From an uncultured Caulobacterales bacterium (lineage in GTDB: Bacteria > Pseudomonadota > Alphaproteobacteria > Caulobacterales > Caulobacteraceae), in assembly GCA_903837135.1 (NCBI GenBank), contig CAILTK010000097.1, positions 1-64,000 of the forward strand: a stretch of 64,000 nt of DNA, in the 5' to 3' direction. The position numbers were made by a program, and so were the translations under genes. Under the pieces are notes generated by a model. It was not told the origin of the DNA, made no database searches, and was given only the letters and a program-made list of their open reading frames with translations. Of this stretch, positions 19,612-31,271 are shown one piece after another (positions within the stretch are counted from its first letter, which is position 1; each line of letters opens with the position of its first letter).

Positions 19612-20468
19612 TCACAGCCGCCGGTACGCCGTCGGCCTTCCCGACCCTGCCGCCTCGATCCGCTTCACCGCGCCGGCGAGGGGTTCGATCGCGGTGGCCA
19701 TGTGGTGGGCGTTGGCGTGCAGCAGGCGTTCGGCGTCCAGCATGACCCCGACGTGGCCCCTCCAGAACACCAGGTCGTTGCGTTGCAGGCCCTTGAGGTC
19801 GGCGCCGATCTCGAGCGGCGTTCCCAGCCCCTGCTGCAGGTCGCTGTCGCGCGGGCAGGCTCTGCCGCAGGCGTAGAGCGCCTGCTGGACCAGGCCGGAA
19901 CAGTCGAGCCCCAGGCTGTCGCGGCCGCCCCACAGATAGGGGGCGCCGAGATAGCGCTCGGCCACCCCGGCCGGATCGCCGGACAGATGATCGCCGATCG
20001 GCGACAGGTGATGCAGGGTCACATAGCCGAGCCGCGCCACCTTGGCGAAGCGCTCGTCGGCCTGCTCCTCCACGGTCACCAGGGCGTTCAAAGAGTAGAG
20101 ACCGGCCACCGGGGCTCGGATCGACGGCTCGGTGAAGCCATAGGTGCGGATGGCCCCGACCCAGTGCGTCGGGCGGATCACCTCCGGGCTCAGGCGACGG
20201 AGTTCGACATAGCCCACATAGCCGTCGCGATCGGCCTGGCCCCAGGCCCAACCCTCCGCGGTCTCGAGCACATTGAAGGTCTCGCCGAACAGGAGCTGAT
20301 CGACCTGCTCCGCCCCGGCGCCCGGTCCGGTCCGGACCGCCGCCGCGGGCGCCGTCACCTGCATGGCCCGGGTCTCGGCATAGGTTTCCGCCGCCACCAC
20401 GCCCTCCAGCGCCGCCGAGGCCAGATCCGCTCGGGCCAGGGTAACACGCCGGTCGGGTGGGAGCGTGC

Positions 20469-20472
<4 letters not shown>
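19612..20472 (-). CDS. NlpC/P60 (C40) cysteine peptidase with SH3 domains
   Basis: This 286-residue protein starts at GTG 20472 within the stop of the aminopeptidase (GTGA overlap); the longer open frame upstream is a shadow. N-terminal bacterial SH3-like repeats span about residues 35-155. The C40 domain has Cys191 in GLDCSGLVQQAL, His240 in WRGHVGVML and polar His252. Such enzymes cleave murein peptides (gamma-D-Glu-diamino acid bonds). No signal peptide is visible, so a cytoplasmic, cell-wall-recycling role is plausible; pairing with an M17 aminopeptidase fits peptide recycling. Confidence 0.9.
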
Positions 20473-21872
<1,400 letters not shown>

Positions 21873-21977
21873 AGGACTTCCTCGCTCGGGATCCGGCGGG
21901 TCGTCGCCCGCACATGCTTAACGCTTCATTGACGCCGGCCGAGGAGAGTGAAGGCTCTCTGCGGAGCGTCGCCGAAC

Positions 21978-22889
21978 ATGTGTCCCAACCCTATCCGCGC
22001 TGCAACCGTTCTGATGCTGCCGGCCGCCGTCGTCGTCGCCCTGGCTGCGGTCACGCCGGCCCTGGCCTGGCCGTTCGGCGACGGCAAACCGGCCGCCGCG
22101 ACGGGCGCGCCAGCCAAGGCGCCAGCCGCCGCCAAGACGCCGCCGGCGCCGCCGGCCAAGGCCAGTGCGGCGGAGCGCGCCCTGGCCGAAAAGCAGGATC
22201 CGCTGACGCGGGTGGCCTTCTGGAGCCGCGAGTTCAAGAACGATCCCAACGATGCGGAAGCCGGCGTCTGCCTGGCCAGCGCCATGCGCGCGCTCGGCCG
22301 CTACGGCGAAGCCGTCGAGGCCGCCCAGAAGGTCGTGGCCCTGCATCCCAAGCATGCGCCGGCCTTGTTCGAGGTCGCCCGCGCCCAGATCAGCAGCGGC
22401 CAGGGGTTCTACGCCATCGAGCCGATGAAGATCGTCGCCGCTCTCGATCCCAAGGACTGGAAGCCCTGGTCCCTGCTGGGCGTCGCCTACGAACAGAACA
22501 AACAGCCCGATCTCGCCGCCGCCGCCTATGAGCAGGCGCTCCGGCTCTCGCCCGACAACCCCAAGGTGCTGACCAACTACGCCCTGTTCCGCGCCACGCA
22601 CGGCGAGCCGCAGGTCGCCGAGGTCATGCTGCGCAAGGCCGTCGGCCAGCCGAGCTCCGGCGCGCCCGAGCGACAGAACCTCGCCCTGGTGCTCGGCCTG
22701 GAAGGCAAGTTCGGCGAGGCGGAGTCCCTGCTGCGTCGCGATCTGCCGCCGCAGGCCGCGGACGCCGACCTCGCCTATCTGCACTCCCTGGCTCCGGCGG
22801 CCGCCGCGACGTTGGCGCCCCCCGGCCGGTCGTGGGGCGGCGTCCAGGCTTCGGAGGCCGCAGCCTCCGCCAAAGCGCCGTCGCGATAG
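21978..22889 (+). CDS. Secreted tetratricopeptide repeat protein (TadD-like)
   Basis: The start at ATG 21978 gives 303 residues with a clear signal peptide (MCPNPIRAATVLMLPAAVVV... ending ALA). A GTG ten codons upstream lacks proper spacing from a GAGGAG site. An Ala/Pro-rich linker follows. TPR units then cover about residues 75-225, for example GRYGEAVEAAQKVVALHPKH and KQPDLAAAAYEQALRLSPDN. TadD proteins of Flp pilus systems look like this, but no tad genes are present here. The role is probably scaffolding in the periplasm. Confidence 0.8.
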   Translation: MCPNPIRAATVLMLPAAVVVALAAVTPALAWPFGDGKPAAATGAPAKAPAAAKTPPAPPAKASAAERALAEKQDPLTRVAFWSREFKNDPNDAEAGVCLASAMRALGRYGEAVEAAQKVVALHPKHAPALFEVARAQISSGQGFYAIEPMKIVAALDPKDWKPWSLLGVAYEQNKQPDLAAAAYEQALRLSPDNPKVLTNYALFRATHGEPQVAEVMLRKAVGQPSSGAPERQNLALVLGLEGKFGEAESLLRRDLPPQAADADLAYLHSLAPAAAATLAPPGRSWGGVQASEAAASAKAPSR

Positions 22890-22894
22890 GCGGA

Positions 22895-23314
22895 CTAAGA
22901 CCGCCGCCTCAGGAACTTCAGGCCCGACCAGTCGGAGTCGATCGCGGCCACCTTCACGTCGACCCAGCCCGTGGGCAGCATCAGGTCGCGCACCCCGCGG
23001 TCGGTGAGGTCGCGGTGCAACGGCGAAGAGGTCTTGGGCCAGGAGATCCAGATCATTCCGCCGGGCGCCGCAAGCGAGGTGACGCGCTCCAGGGCGCCCG
23101 CCAGCGCCGAACGGTCGGCGACGAACAGGTGCAGGACCTCCGCGCCCGCCTCCGCCTGCTCCAGGCTCGACAGGACCAGCGAGACCCCTTCGGGAAGAGG
23201 CTCGACCAGATCGGCGTAATCCCCGGGCGAGTCGATCGCCATCAGGGTCTGGCCCGACTTGACCCCCAGTTTCTGCGCCAGGGATTTGCCCAAATAGCCT
23301 GCAGTCTCGGCCAT
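22895..23314 (-). CDS. DUF3052 family protein
   Basis: This 139-residue soluble protein has the DUF3052 pattern: GYLGKSLAQKLGVKSGQTL near the N terminus, a Rossmann-like centre with LHLFVADRSAL, and GGMIWISWPKTSS. No catalytic residues are established for the family and the function is unknown. It is convergent with the TPR gene five bases away and divergent from the following secreted hypothetical gene. Confidence 0.85.
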   Translation of the reverse strand: MAETAGYLGKSLAQKLGVKSGQTLMAIDSPGDYADLVEPLPEGVSLVLSSLEQAEAGAEVLHLFVADRSALAGALERVTSLAAPGGMIWISWPKTSSPLHRDLTDRGVRDLMLPTGWVDVKVAAIDSDWSGLKFLRRRS

Positions 23315-23438
23315 CTCACGCCTTCGGAGTGAATTCGGGACAGGGTGGGCGCCGGTATTTTCGGCCTGTCAACGTCCCTGGCCTCAGGCGGCAGGCGAAT
23401 CCGAATGACGGGGCCGCGATTTCCGCGTTAATCTTTCG

Positions 23439-24266
23439 ATGACGCTGAAGGAGGCGAGAGTGGGGCGCGCGGGGGCGAGGCTGACTGGAATTTTCACCGC
23501 GGCGGCGCTCATCGCCCTGCCGGTGCTCGCATGGGCGCAGACCGCTGCGGCGCCCTCCAAACCCGACGCCATGGCCAAGGCCTATCTGTTCGGCGCGGCG
23601 TTCAAGGACTCCGACCTCTCCACCCGCAAGGCCGGCGGCATGATGTTCCTGCCGGGACGCGGCCTGATCCGCTGGGAGACCCGCGGCAAGACCCTCGCCG
23701 AACAGGAAGAGCTCAAGACCGAGGCCATCGGCCTCGCCGACGCCCGCGCCGTGCAGGCCGAGATCGACGCCCGCAACGCCGTCATCGACCGCCCGCGCCC
23801 CAGCGCCGAGGAGCGCATGGGCTCGGCGCAGGCCCTTGGCCTGGTGGGCGAAGCGCGCGAGGCCGGACCGCTGAACCTGCCGCCGGTGACCGGAACCCGT
23901 CACCAGGCGGGCGGGGTGCTGGCCCTGAACCGTTCGGCACGGCGCGGCGACGTGCTCGGGGTCCGCAATGGTTCGAGCTTCGGCAACAAAAGCAGGGTCT
24001 ACATGTTCGGCGCCGTGTCCGGACGGGCCGTGGGCATGAACCTGATGCACGACGGCGGCGCCGGCTGGAAGAACGCCGGCCTCTCCACCGACCACGGCGG
24101 TTTCCTCGGCCAGCGACAGGCCGGCCTGGCCCTGCGCAGCGGATCGACCCAGACGGCGCTCAGCTTCGTTCAGGAAAAACTGCACGCCGAGGTGGTCGGC
24201 ATGACCTCGATCAAGGACCGCCGGGCGATGCTGAACTTCACCTTCGTCCCCGGCGCGAAGAAGTAA
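23439..24266 (+). CDS. Hypothetical secreted protein
   Basis: This 275-residue protein has an N-terminal signal (hydrophobic core IFTAAALIALPVLA, cleavage after WAQ or nearby). The mature part holds GMMFLPGRGLIRWETRGKTLAEQEEL, a helical linker, and a C-terminal half rich in Gly and Ser with an amphipathic pattern that could be beta-stranded (RVYMFGAVSGRAVGMNLM, QAGLALRSGSTQTALSFVQ). I do not recognise the family. It is monocistronic, with divergent DUF3052 upstream and convergent cupin gene one base downstream. Confidence 0.65.
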   Translation: MTLKEARVGRAGARLTGIFTAAALIALPVLAWAQTAAAPSKPDAMAKAYLFGAAFKDSDLSTRKAGGMMFLPGRGLIRWETRGKTLAEQEELKTEAIGLADARAVQAEIDARNAVIDRPRPSAEERMGSAQALGLVGEAREAGPLNLPPVTGTRHQAGGVLALNRSARRGDVLGVRNGSSFGNKSRVYMFGAVSGRAVGMNLMHDGGAGWKNAGLSTDHGGFLGQRQAGLALRSGSTQTALSFVQEKLHAEVVGMTSIKDRRAMLNFTFVPGAKK

Positions 24267-24267
24267 C

Positions 24268-24729
24268 TTACGCCCGGCGCGGCGGATACGGCGCGCCGTC
24301 CCGGTGCACATAGCTGTGCGGCAGGGCGATCATGTCGATGTCCGAATAGGTGCAGACATCGTCCGCGTGGTCGGTTCCGACCTCCAGCACCACCGCGTCC
24401 CGATCCGAGCGATTGATCAGATGATGACCATCGGGCTCCCCGGCCTTGAAGCCGGCGCAGTCGCCTGCGCGCAGGACTTCCTCGCCCGCATCGGTGACCA
24501 GGGCGACCTCGCCCGACACCACGAAGACGAACTCCTCGTCGCGGCTGTGCCAGTGCCGCTGGCTCGACCAGACTCCGGGGCGGAGGGTCAGGAGGTTGAC
24601 GCCGAACTGCGTCAGGCCGGCGGCGGCGGCCAGGCGCCGGCGGATCTTGTCCATGCCGGTCTCGTGGAACGGCGCCGGATAGCGGGATCCTGTGCGGGTC
24701 TCCGCGGATTCGAGATCGATCTTCTTCAA
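24268..24729 (-). CDS. Cupin-domain protein
   Basis: This 153-residue single-domain cupin starts, in my reading, at TTG 24729. That codon has a GGAG site six bases upstream and gives the family-typical N terminus MKKIDLESAETRTGSRYPAPF. A further TTG at 24756 adds nine non-conserved residues. Metal-binding residues are in HWHSRDEEFVFVVSGE, followed by GDCAGFKAGEPDGHHLIN. Members are small metal-binding proteins or isomerases of unknown substrate. Only 48 bp separate it from the divergent dapE start. Confidence 0.82.
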   Translation of the reverse strand: MKKIDLESAETRTGSRYPAPFHETGMDKIRRRLAAAAGLTQFGVNLLTLRPGVWSSQRHWHSRDEEFVFVVSGEVALVTDAGEEVLRAGDCAGFKAGEPDGHHLINRSDRDAVVLEVGTDHADDVCTYSDIDMIALPHSYVHRDGAPYPPRRA

Positions 24730-24777
24730 CGGCCTCTCCCGTTTGCCACGCGCCAAGGCTCAGCCTAAACCCGCTCC

Positions 24778-25953
24778 ATGGCCGACGATAGATTGAGCGA
24801 CCCGATCCACCTCGAGCCGGTGGCGCTCGCCCAGGCGCTGATCCGTCGCCCGTCGGTCACCCCGGTGGACGCGGGCGCCATGGCGGTGCTCGAGCAAGCC
24901 CTGTCGGCGCTCGGCTTCCGCTGCCGCCGGATGAGGTTCGGCGGGATCGAGAACCTCTACGCCCGGTACGGCGCGGCGGCGCCCAACCTCTGTTTCGCCG
25001 GCCACACCGACGTGGTGCCGGTGGGCGACGCCGACGCCTGGACCTCGGGGCCGTTCGGCGGCGAGGTCAGGGCCGGCATGCTCTACGGCCGGGGCGCGGT
25101 GGACATGAAGAGCGCGGTCGCCGCCTTCGCCGCCGCCGCCGCCCGCGCCATCGCCGCAGGCGAGGTCAAGGGGTCGCTGTCCTTCCTGATCACCGGCGAC
25201 GAGGAGGGGGTGGCCACCGAGGGCACGGTCAAGGTGGTCGAGGCCCTGATCGCCGAGGGCGAGGGCGTGGACCACTGCATCGTCGGCGAGCCCACCTCGG
25301 CGGCGCGGCTCGGCGACATGATCAAGGTCGGCCGCCGCGGCAGCCTGAACGCCTGGATCGCCGTGGAGGGCGTGCAGGGTCATGTGGCCTATCCGCAGCG
25401 CGCCGCCAATCCGATCCCCGTCCTGGTCGGGCTTCTGGCGCGGCTGGACGCCCACCGGCTCGATGACGGCTATCCCGAATTCCAGCCGTCGAACCTCGAG
25501 GTGGTCGATCTGGCGGTCGGCAATCCCGCGACCAACGTTATTCCCGGTCGGGCGGAAGCGCGGCTCAACATCCGCTTCAACCCCCACCATAGCGGCGCGT
25601 CGCTGACGGCCTGGCTCGAACAGGAATGCGCCCGGGCCGGCGCCGACTTCCCGGACGGCCGCGTGGCGCTTCGGGTCGCGGTCTCCGGCGAGGCCTTCTA
25701 CACCGAGCCGGGCGCGTTCGTCGGCGTGGTGGCGGATGCCGTGAAGGCGGCGACCGGCGAGACGCCCGAACTCTCGACTTCGGGAGGCACCTCCGACGCC
25801 CGCTTCATCCGCGCCCTCTGCCCAGTGGTCGAGTTCGGCCTGGTCGGGACCACCATGCACAAGGTCGACGAGCACGCCCCGGTGGCCGAGATCGAGACCC
25901 TGGCCCGGGCCTATGGCGAAATCATCCGGCGGTATTTCCAGACGTTCGGCTGA
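24778..25953 (+). CDS. dapE: Succinyl-diaminopimelate desuccinylase
   Basis: This di-zinc hydrolase releases succinate from N-succinyl-L,L-diaminopimelate in lysine and peptidoglycan precursor synthesis. The 391-residue protein has metal and catalytic residues in the M20 positions: His76 and Asp78 in [11 protein letters not shown], Asp109 in GRGAVDMKS, and Glu142-Glu143 in GDEEG. The lid domain follows (about 190-300). It is a single gene divergent from the cupin. Confidence 0.95.
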   Translation: MADDRLSDPIHLEPVALAQALIRRPSVTPVDAGAMAVLEQALSALGFRCRRMRFGGIENLYARYGAAAPNLCFAGHTDVVPVGDADAWTSGPFGGEVRAGMLYGRGAVDMKSAVAAFAAAAARAIAAGEVKGSLSFLITGDEEGVATEGTVKVVEALIAEGEGVDHCIVGEPTSAARLGDMIKVGRRGSLNAWIAVEGVQGHVAYPQRAANPIPVLVGLLARLDAHRLDDGYPEFQPSNLEVVDLAVGNPATNVIPGRAEARLNIRFNPHHSGASLTAWLEQECARAGADFPDGRVALRVAVSGEAFYTEPGAFVGVVADAVKAATGETPELSTSGGTSDARFIRALCPVVEFGLVGTTMHKVDEHAPVAEIETLARAYGEIIRRYFQTFG

Positions 25954-25971
25954 CAGTCGGCGCGGCGTGCG

Positions 25972-26610
25972 TCAGTACGTGCTGCATTTCACCTTGCCGC
26001 CGGTGTCGATCGCGCAACCGAAGTGGGCGTTGTTTCCCTGGGCCTTGTGGTCGAACAGGTCGTTGCGAAACCGATCGCCCAACCGGACCGCGTCGCCCGA
26101 TCGCGACGTCTCCGCCTGAACTTGCGCGCGCATCGCTGACGAGACAGGGTCGATCGCCAGCCCGGGCGCGGCCCAGCTTTTTCCGCAGGGCGGCCTTTGG
26201 CGGTCCTGCGGCTGGGCGTCGAACCTGGCGCAGGCGGCCATGCCTCTCAGCGCCCTGCCGACCCTCTCGCGCACTTCGGTTTCATTGTCGGCGGCGGTGT
26301 CCGGAACGGCTGAAGGCGGCGACGGCTTCGTTGCCGCGACCGGAGCGGCGGCGGCGGTCTTCTCGACCGGCGGCGGCGGAGCGTGTGCCGGGCTTGGCGA
26401 TGCGGGTGGTTTCCGGCTTCGGGCCGCGACAGCTCCGGGCTTCGGCAGGACGATCAGCGTCGCCCTGATCGCCTTCTGCTCATCGCGGTCCGGGACGGAT
26501 CGGATCGCCGGCGTCTGGAACGCGACCAGAGAGAGCAGAAGGCCGTTGAACGCGAGCGACGCCAGGATCCCGGCGGTCCATCGCAGCCTTCTCCGCCTCG
26601 CGAAATCCAT
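25972..26610 (-). CDS. Hypothetical TonB-like inner-membrane-anchored protein
   Basis: This 212-residue protein has one N-terminal transmembrane helix (about 12-32) after a basic start. A Pro/Ala/Lys-rich extended region (about 55-105) resembles TonB linkers. The C-terminal domain has four cysteines (in AACARF, RPPCGKS, HFGCAI and KVKCSTY) that could form two disulfides in the periplasm. It lacks the TonB C-terminal YP motif. I do not recognise the family. It lies 18 bases from the convergent dapE and 102 bp from truA. Confidence 0.68.
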   Translation of the reverse strand: MDFARRRRLRWTAGILASLAFNGLLLSLVAFQTPAIRSVPDRDEQKAIRATLIVLPKPGAVAARSRKPPASPSPAHAPPPPVEKTAAAAPVAATKPSPPSAVPDTAADNETEVRERVGRALRGMAACARFDAQPQDRQRPPCGKSWAAPGLAIDPVSSAMRAQVQAETSRSGDAVRLGDRFRNDLFDHKAQGNNAHFGCAIDTGGKVKCSTY

Positions 26611-26712
26611 GCCCTGGGTCGCCGCCCCGACTGCGTGAACTCAATTCGTCGGAGCGATTGAAGCTTATGTTTGGCGTGGGGCGCGGAACGGAGCCGCACA
26701 GCGCGAGGCGCC

Positions 26713-27450
26713 TCAATACGCGACGCCGGTCAGGTACAACCCGTGCGACGGCGCCACCTGGCCGCAGCGGGTCCGGTCGGCGGCGGCGAGGGCGGCCGCG
26801 AGATCGTCGGCGCTCCAGCGGCCGGCGCCCACCTCGGCCAGGGAGCCGGTCATCGAGCGGACCTGCCGGTGCAGGAAGGAGCGGGCGGCGAACTCCAGCC
26901 ACACTTCCCGGCCCTCGCGCCGCACCGAGGCGCTGTCGAGGGTGCGGAGCGGCGACTTGGCCTGGCACTGCACGTCGCGAAAGGTGGTGAAGTCGTGCGT
27001 GCCGATCATGCGCTGGGCCGCGGCGTGCATGGCCTCGGCGTCGAGCGGCGACTTGATCCACCACACCCGCCCGCGTTCGAGCGCCGCCGGCGGGCGCCGG
27101 TCGAGGATGCGGTAGAGATAGCGCCTGCCCTTGGCCGAGAACCGCGCGTGCCAGTCGTCGTCGACCTGCGCGGCCTCCAGCACCACCACCGGCTCGGGCA
27201 CGAGGTGGGCGTTCAGGGCGTCGCGCACCACGTCGGGCTTCCAGGATTTGGTGAGGTCGATGTGGGCCACCTGGCCGGTGGCGTGCACGCCGGTGTCGGT
27301 GCGCCCGGCCACGTGCACGCGGGCGAACTCGCCGGCGAAGGCCTGCACCGCCCGCTCCAGCGAGGCCTGCACCGACGGCAGGTCGGCCTGGGCCTGGAAG
27401 CCCCGGAACGGGGCGCCGTCGTATTCGAGGGTCAGGCGATAGCGCGGCAT
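26713..27450 (-). CDS. truA: tRNA pseudouridine synthase A
   Basis: This protein converts uridines 38-40 of the tRNA anticodon stem to pseudouridine. The 245-residue protein has the start [21 protein letters not shown] and the catalytic aspartate Asp52 in [16 protein letters not shown]. The start codon shares one base with the fmt stop. It is the last gene of the SRP RNA-dnaX block. Confidence 0.96.
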   Translation of the reverse strand: MPRYRLTLEYDGAPFRGFQAQADLPSVQASLERAVQAFAGEFARVHVAGRTDTGVHATGQVAHIDLTKSWKPDVVRDALNAHLVPEPVVVLEAAQVDDDWHARFSAKGRRYLYRILDRRPPAALERGRVWWIKSPLDAEAMHAAAQRMIGTHDFTTFRDVQCQAKSPLRTLDSASVRREGREVWLEFAARSFLHRQVRSMTGSLAEVGAGRWSADDLAAALAAADRTRCGQVAPSHGLYLTGVAY

Positions 27451-28376
27451 CAGCCGAGCCGGGCGTCGGGCGACAGGGTCCGGCCGCGCAAAAACTCATC
27501 CGCCTCCTGGGGCTTGCGCCCCTCGGCCTGCACCCGCAGCAGCCGCACCGCCCCCTCGCCGCAGGCGATCAGCAGCCGGTCGTCGAGCGGCTCGCCCGGG
27601 GCGCCGGCCCCAAGCCCGACCCGCGAGAGCAGGGCCTTGACCCGCAGCGGCCCCTTGGGCGTCTCAGCCATGAACCAGGCGCCCGGGAACGGCGACAGGC
27701 CGCGGATCTGCCGGTCGACCTCGACCGCGGGCCGGGTCCAGTCAATCCGCGCCTCGGCGGCCTTGATCTTCCGGGCGTAGGTCGCGCCGTGGTCGGCCTG
27801 CGGCGTCTCCACCGCCTCGCCGGCTTCGATGGCGGCGAGGGCGCGGGGCAGAAGATCGGCCGCGGCCAGCATCAGCTTGTCGTGCAGGGACCCGGCCGTC
27901 TCCTCGGGATCGATCGGGACGCGGGCGGTCATCAGCACCGGACCTTCGTCGAGCCCCTCGCTCATCCGCATCACCTGGACGCCGGTTTCGCGGTCGCCCG
28001 CCATGACGGCGCGATGGATCGGCGCCGCGCCGCGCCAGCGCGGCAGGAGCGAGGCGTGCACGTTGAAGGCGCCCCGGCGCGGAGCGTCCAGCACCGCCTT
28101 CACCAGGATCTGGCCGTAGGCGACCACCACCGCCGCATCGAGTTCGAGCGTCTGGAAGTCGGCGATGGCCTGCGGATCGCGCATGGATGCCGGGGTTCGC
28201 ACCAGCAGGCCCAACCGTTCCGCCTCCGCCTGCACCGGGCTCGGCTGGAGCGCCTGGCCGCGGCCGCGCGGCGCGGGCGGCTGGGCGTAGACGGCGGCGA
28301 TCTCGTGTCCGGCCGCGTGAACGGCCGTCAGCAGCCGCGCGGCGAAGGCCGGTGTTCCCATGAAGGCGATGCGCAT
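27450..28376 (-). CDS. fmt: Methionyl-tRNA formyltransferase
   Basis: This protein formylates initiator Met-tRNA with 10-formyl-tetrahydrofolate. The 308-residue protein has [16 protein letters not shown] at the N terminus and the folate-site signature [16 protein letters not shown] with Asn105 and His107. The C-terminal OB-fold domain covers about 205-300. It lies 46 bp after def and overlaps truA by one base. The def-fmt pairing is the usual one. Confidence 0.96.
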   Translation of the reverse strand: MRIAFMGTPAFAARLLTAVHAAGHEIAAVYAQPPAPRGRGQALQPSPVQAEAERLGLLVRTPASMRDPQAIADFQTLELDAAVVVAYGQILVKAVLDAPRRGAFNVHASLLPRWRGAAPIHRAVMAGDRETGVQVMRMSEGLDEGPVLMTARVPIDPEETAGSLHDKLMLAAADLLPRALAAIEAGEAVETPQADHGATYARKIKAAEARIDWTRPAVEVDRQIRGLSPFPGAWFMAETPKGPLRVKALLSRVGLGAGAPGEPLDDRLLIACGEGAVRLLRVQAEGRKPQEADEFLRGRTLSPDARLG

Positions 28377-28422
28377 GGGGCTGTGTTAGCCGAGCCCGGG
28401 CCGGCGGTCACCTGACCGGTGC

Positions 28423-28950
28423 TCAGGCCGCGGCCGCCTGGGCGTCCTTCTTGACCTTCTTGATCGCCCGCTCGCGCTTGAGCCGCGACAGATGGTCGAT
28501 GAACAGCACGCCCTCGAGGTGGTCGAACTCGTGCTGGATGCAGACGGCGAACAGGCCCTCGGCCTCTTCCTCGACGCGCTCGCCGGCGTAGTTGAGGTAG
28601 GCGATCTTCACCCTCGCCGGCCGTTCGACCTCGTCGTAGATCTCGGGCACCGACAGGCAACCCTCCTCGTAGACGAAGAGCTCGTCGGACCGCCAGGTGA
28701 TCTCCGGGTTGACGAAATAGCGCGGCGCCTTGTCCTCGCCCTCGCGCGCCAGGTCCATGACGATGATGCGGACCGGCTCGCCGACCTGAACCGCCGCGAG
28801 GCCGATGCCGGGCGCCGCGTACATGGTCTCCAGCATGTCGTCCATCAGCGCGCGCAGGCCGTCGTCCACGGCCGTGACCGGCTTGGACACCTGCTTCAGC
28901 ACGGTGAGGTCGGCCTTGTTGTCGACGGTCAGGATACGGCGGAGGCTCAT
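28423..28950 (-). CDS. def: Peptide deformylase
   Basis: This protein removes the formyl group from new proteins. The 175-residue iron enzyme has all three motifs: [10 protein letters not shown] (48-57), EGCLSVP with metal ligand Cys98, and QHEFDH with His140 and His144. The start ATG overlaps the rmuC stop by four bases, placing def in the dnaX-recR-rmuC transcription unit. Confidence 0.97.
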   Translation of the reverse strand: MSLRRILTVDNKADLTVLKQVSKPVTAVDDGLRALMDDMLETMYAAPGIGLAAVQVGEPVRIIVMDLAREGEDKAPRYFVNPEITWRSDELFVYEEGCLSVPEIYDEVERPARVKIAYLNYAGERVEEEAEGLFAVCIQHEFDHLEGVLFIDHLSRLKRERAIKKVKKDAQAAAA

Positions 28951-30293
28951 GAAGCGAGATCTTGTTTCGGAGCCTGCGAGGTAGGGTGGTCATTCCCGAG
29001 CGTCAAGGTCGGGTATGCCGCATCCGGATCGTCCTCCGTGGCCGGACGCAGGGAAAGCTTGGCCAGCGGGCGGATGGCGGTCTCCACCGGCGGGACCGCG
29101 GGCAGCTCCAGCCCCTGGTGATCGACCTTCAGGTCCTCGAACCGCCGGGCCTGGGTCAGCACCTGAGTCTCCAGCGACCCGACGAAGGCGTTGTACCTGG
29201 ACGAAGCCGCCTCCAGCGCCTTGCCGACGCCGGCCACGTGCCCGCCCATGACCGACAGCCGCTTGTAGAGTTCGCGGCCCAGGGCGGCCACCTGGGCCGC
29301 GTTCTCGGCCTGGCCCTCCACGCGCCAGCCATAGGCCACCGCCTTGCAGAGGGCGAACAGGGTGGTGGGGGTCACGATCAGCACGCGCCGGTCCATGGCC
29401 TCGGTCATCAGGTCGGGCGCCTTCTCCAGCGCCGCGGCCAGGAAGCCGTCGCCCGGCAGGAACATGGCCACGAAGTCGGGCGAGCTGTCCGTCTTGAACT
29501 GGTCCCAGTAGCTCTTGGCCGAGAGGGCGTTCATGTGCCCGCGCACGCCGGCGGCGTGACGGAGCACCGCGGCCGTGCGCGCGGCGTCGTCGGCCGCGTC
29601 CTGGATGGCGTTGAAGGCGTCCCACGGACATTTGGCGTCGACGGCGAAGGCGCCTCCGCCCGGCATGCGCACCATCACGTCGGGTCGGCGCCGGCCCTCC
29701 TCGGTCTCCAGCGAACCCTGCTCGACGAAGTCGAAGCGTTTGTGCAGGCCGGCGGTCTCGAGCACGTTCCGCAGCGACTGCTCGCCCCAGCGGCCCTGAG
29801 CTCCGGCGCTGCCGCGCAGGGCGCCGGCCAGACGGCGGGTCTCCTGCTGGGTCGAGATCGACGCCGCCATCAACGCCGCGATCTGCTCCTTCAATCCGCC
29901 CTGCTCCTCGGCGCGCTTCGCCTCCAGCGCCTGAACCTTCTCCTCGAACTTGGTCAGGGTCTCCTTGACCGGCAGGAGGGTGGTCTCGATCCGCGCCTGC
30001 ACGAGCCGGTCGCGGGCGACGAAGGCCTCCTCGGCGTGCTTCAGCAGGGCTTCAGAGGTCTGGGCCAGGGTTTCGGCCGACATGGTCTTGAACGCCGCCT
30101 CCACATGGCTCGAGGTTTCGGCGAGCCCGCGCGCCCGCTCCTCGAGCCGGGCCAGATCGGCGTCGGCGGTGCGGAGTTCGGCGGAAAGGCCGTCGGCCCG
30201 GGCCCGCTCGCGCGACCACAGGACGAAGAACAGCACCGCGGCGCCGGCGAACAGAAGCGCGGCCATGGCGGCGGCGAGCCCAAGGGTGTTCAT
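28947..30293 (-). CDS. rmuC: DNA recombination protein RmuC
   Basis: The start at ATG 30293 gives 448 residues; a longer frame upstream is a shadow. It has an N-terminal membrane helix (about 5-24), then a long coiled coil (about 30-190). The RmuC nuclease-like domain follows, with [44 protein letters not shown] and [14 protein letters not shown]. RmuC limits inversion at short inverted repeats in E. coli. The position between recR and def suggests shared expression with replication and repair genes. Confidence 0.94.
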   Translation of the reverse strand: MNTLGLAAAMAALLFAGAAVLFFVLWSRERARADGLSAELRTADADLARLEERARGLAETSSHVEAAFKTMSAETLAQTSEALLKHAEEAFVARDRLVQARIETTLLPVKETLTKFEEKVQALEAKRAEEQGGLKEQIAALMAASISTQQETRRLAGALRGSAGAQGRWGEQSLRNVLETAGLHKRFDFVEQGSLETEEGRRRPDVMVRMPGGGAFAVDAKCPWDAFNAIQDAADDAARTAAVLRHAAGVRGHMNALSAKSYWDQFKTDSSPDFVAMFLPGDGFLAAALEKAPDLMTEAMDRRVLIVTPTTLFALCKAVAYGWRVEGQAENAAQVAALGRELYKRLSVMGGHVAGVGKALEAASSRYNAFVGSLETQVLTQARRFEDLKVDHQGLELPAVPPVETAIRPLAKLSLRPATEDDPDAAYPTLTLGNDHPTSQAPKQDLAS

Positions 30294-30340
30294 GGTCCGT
30301 TCAATAGCGGGAATCGGGGAATCGGAAAAGACGGAGCCGG

Positions 30341-30940
30341 TCAGGCAGGGCGCCGCGCCCGCAGCGCCTGGGCGATCGTGCCGTCGTCGAGCCAGTCGAG
30401 CTCGCCGCCCACGGGTACGCCGCGGGCCAGGCTGGTGACCACCACGCCCGAGGGCGCGAGCCGCTCGGCCACATAGTGGGCGGTGGTCTGGCCATCGACC
30501 GTGGCCGGCAGGGCCAGCACCACCTCCTTGACGACCCCATCGGCGGTCCGCTCCACCAGCGCGGCGATGCGCAGGGCGTCCGGACCGACGCCGTCGAGGG
30601 CCGACAGCAGGCCGCCCAGCACATGATAGCGGCCGCGGAAGGCGCCGCCGCGCTCCATCGCCCACAGGGCCCCGACCTCCTCCACCACGCAGATCAGCGC
30701 GCCGTCGCGGGTCCGGTCGGCGCAGACGGTGCAGACCTCGCCGGTGTCGAGGGCGCCGCAGATCCGGCACGCCCGCACGCGTTCGGCCGCCTCGGCCAGG
30801 GCCGCGGCCAGGGGGGTCAGCAGCTGGTCCTTGCGCTTCAGCAGGGTCAGGGCGGCGCGCCGGGCGGAACGCGGTCCCATGCCGGGCAGCTTGGCGAGCA
30901 GGGCGATCAGCCGCTCGATCTCGGGTCCGGCGCTGGCCAA
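30341..30940 (-). CDS. recR: Recombination mediator protein RecR
   Basis: This 199-residue protein of the RecFOR pathway starts at TTG 30940, one base after the ybaB stop codon region begins. It has the helix-hairpin-helix [20 protein letters not shown], a zinc finger with Cys58, Cys61, Cys70 and Cys73, and a Toprim domain beginning at [16 protein letters not shown]. It follows dnaX-ybaB in the standard bacterial order. Confidence 0.96.
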   Translation of the reverse strand: MASAGPEIERLIALLAKLPGMGPRSARRAALTLLKRKDQLLTPLAAALAEAAERVRACRICGALDTGEVCTVCADRTRDGALICVVEEVGALWAMERGGAFRGRYHVLGGLLSALDGVGPDALRIAALVERTADGVVKEVVLALPATVDGQTTAHYVAERLAPSGVVVTSLARGVPVGGELDWLDDGTIAQALRARRPA

Positions 30941-30941
30941 A

Positions 30942-31271
30942 TCAGAATTTCAGTCCGGGGACGCCGCCGGCCAGACCCGCGAGCGGACCCATGGCCTCGC
31001 GCATGGCCTGCTCGGAGAAGGCGTCGAGCTTGGCCTTGGCGTCGGCATGGGCGGCCATGACGAGGTCGGCCAGGGTCTCGCCCTCGCCGGCCTGCAAAAG
31101 CTCGTCGGACACGGCGAGGGCGGTCATCGCGCCGGCGCCGGTGAGGCTGAGCCGCACCAGGCCGCCGCCGGAAGTTCCTTCCACCGTGGTGGCGGCGATC
31201 CTCGCCTGGGCCTCGGCCAGCTTGGCCTGCATGCCCTGGGCCTGCTTCATCAGGCCGGAAAGATCTTTCAT
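30942..31271 (-). CDS. YbaB/EbfC nucleoid-associated protein
   Basis: This 109-residue protein has the N-terminal helix [22 protein letters not shown], a short beta domain and a C-terminal helix pair. It is the DNA-binding tweezer-like dimer of the YbaB family. It overlaps the dnaX stop by four bases and is followed directly by recR. Confidence 0.95.
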   Translation of the reverse strand: MKDLSGLMKQAQGMQAKLAEAQARIAATTVEGTSGGGLVRLSLTGAGAMTALAVSDELLQAGEGETLADLVMAAHADAKAKLDAFSEQAMREAMGPLAGLAGGVPGLKF

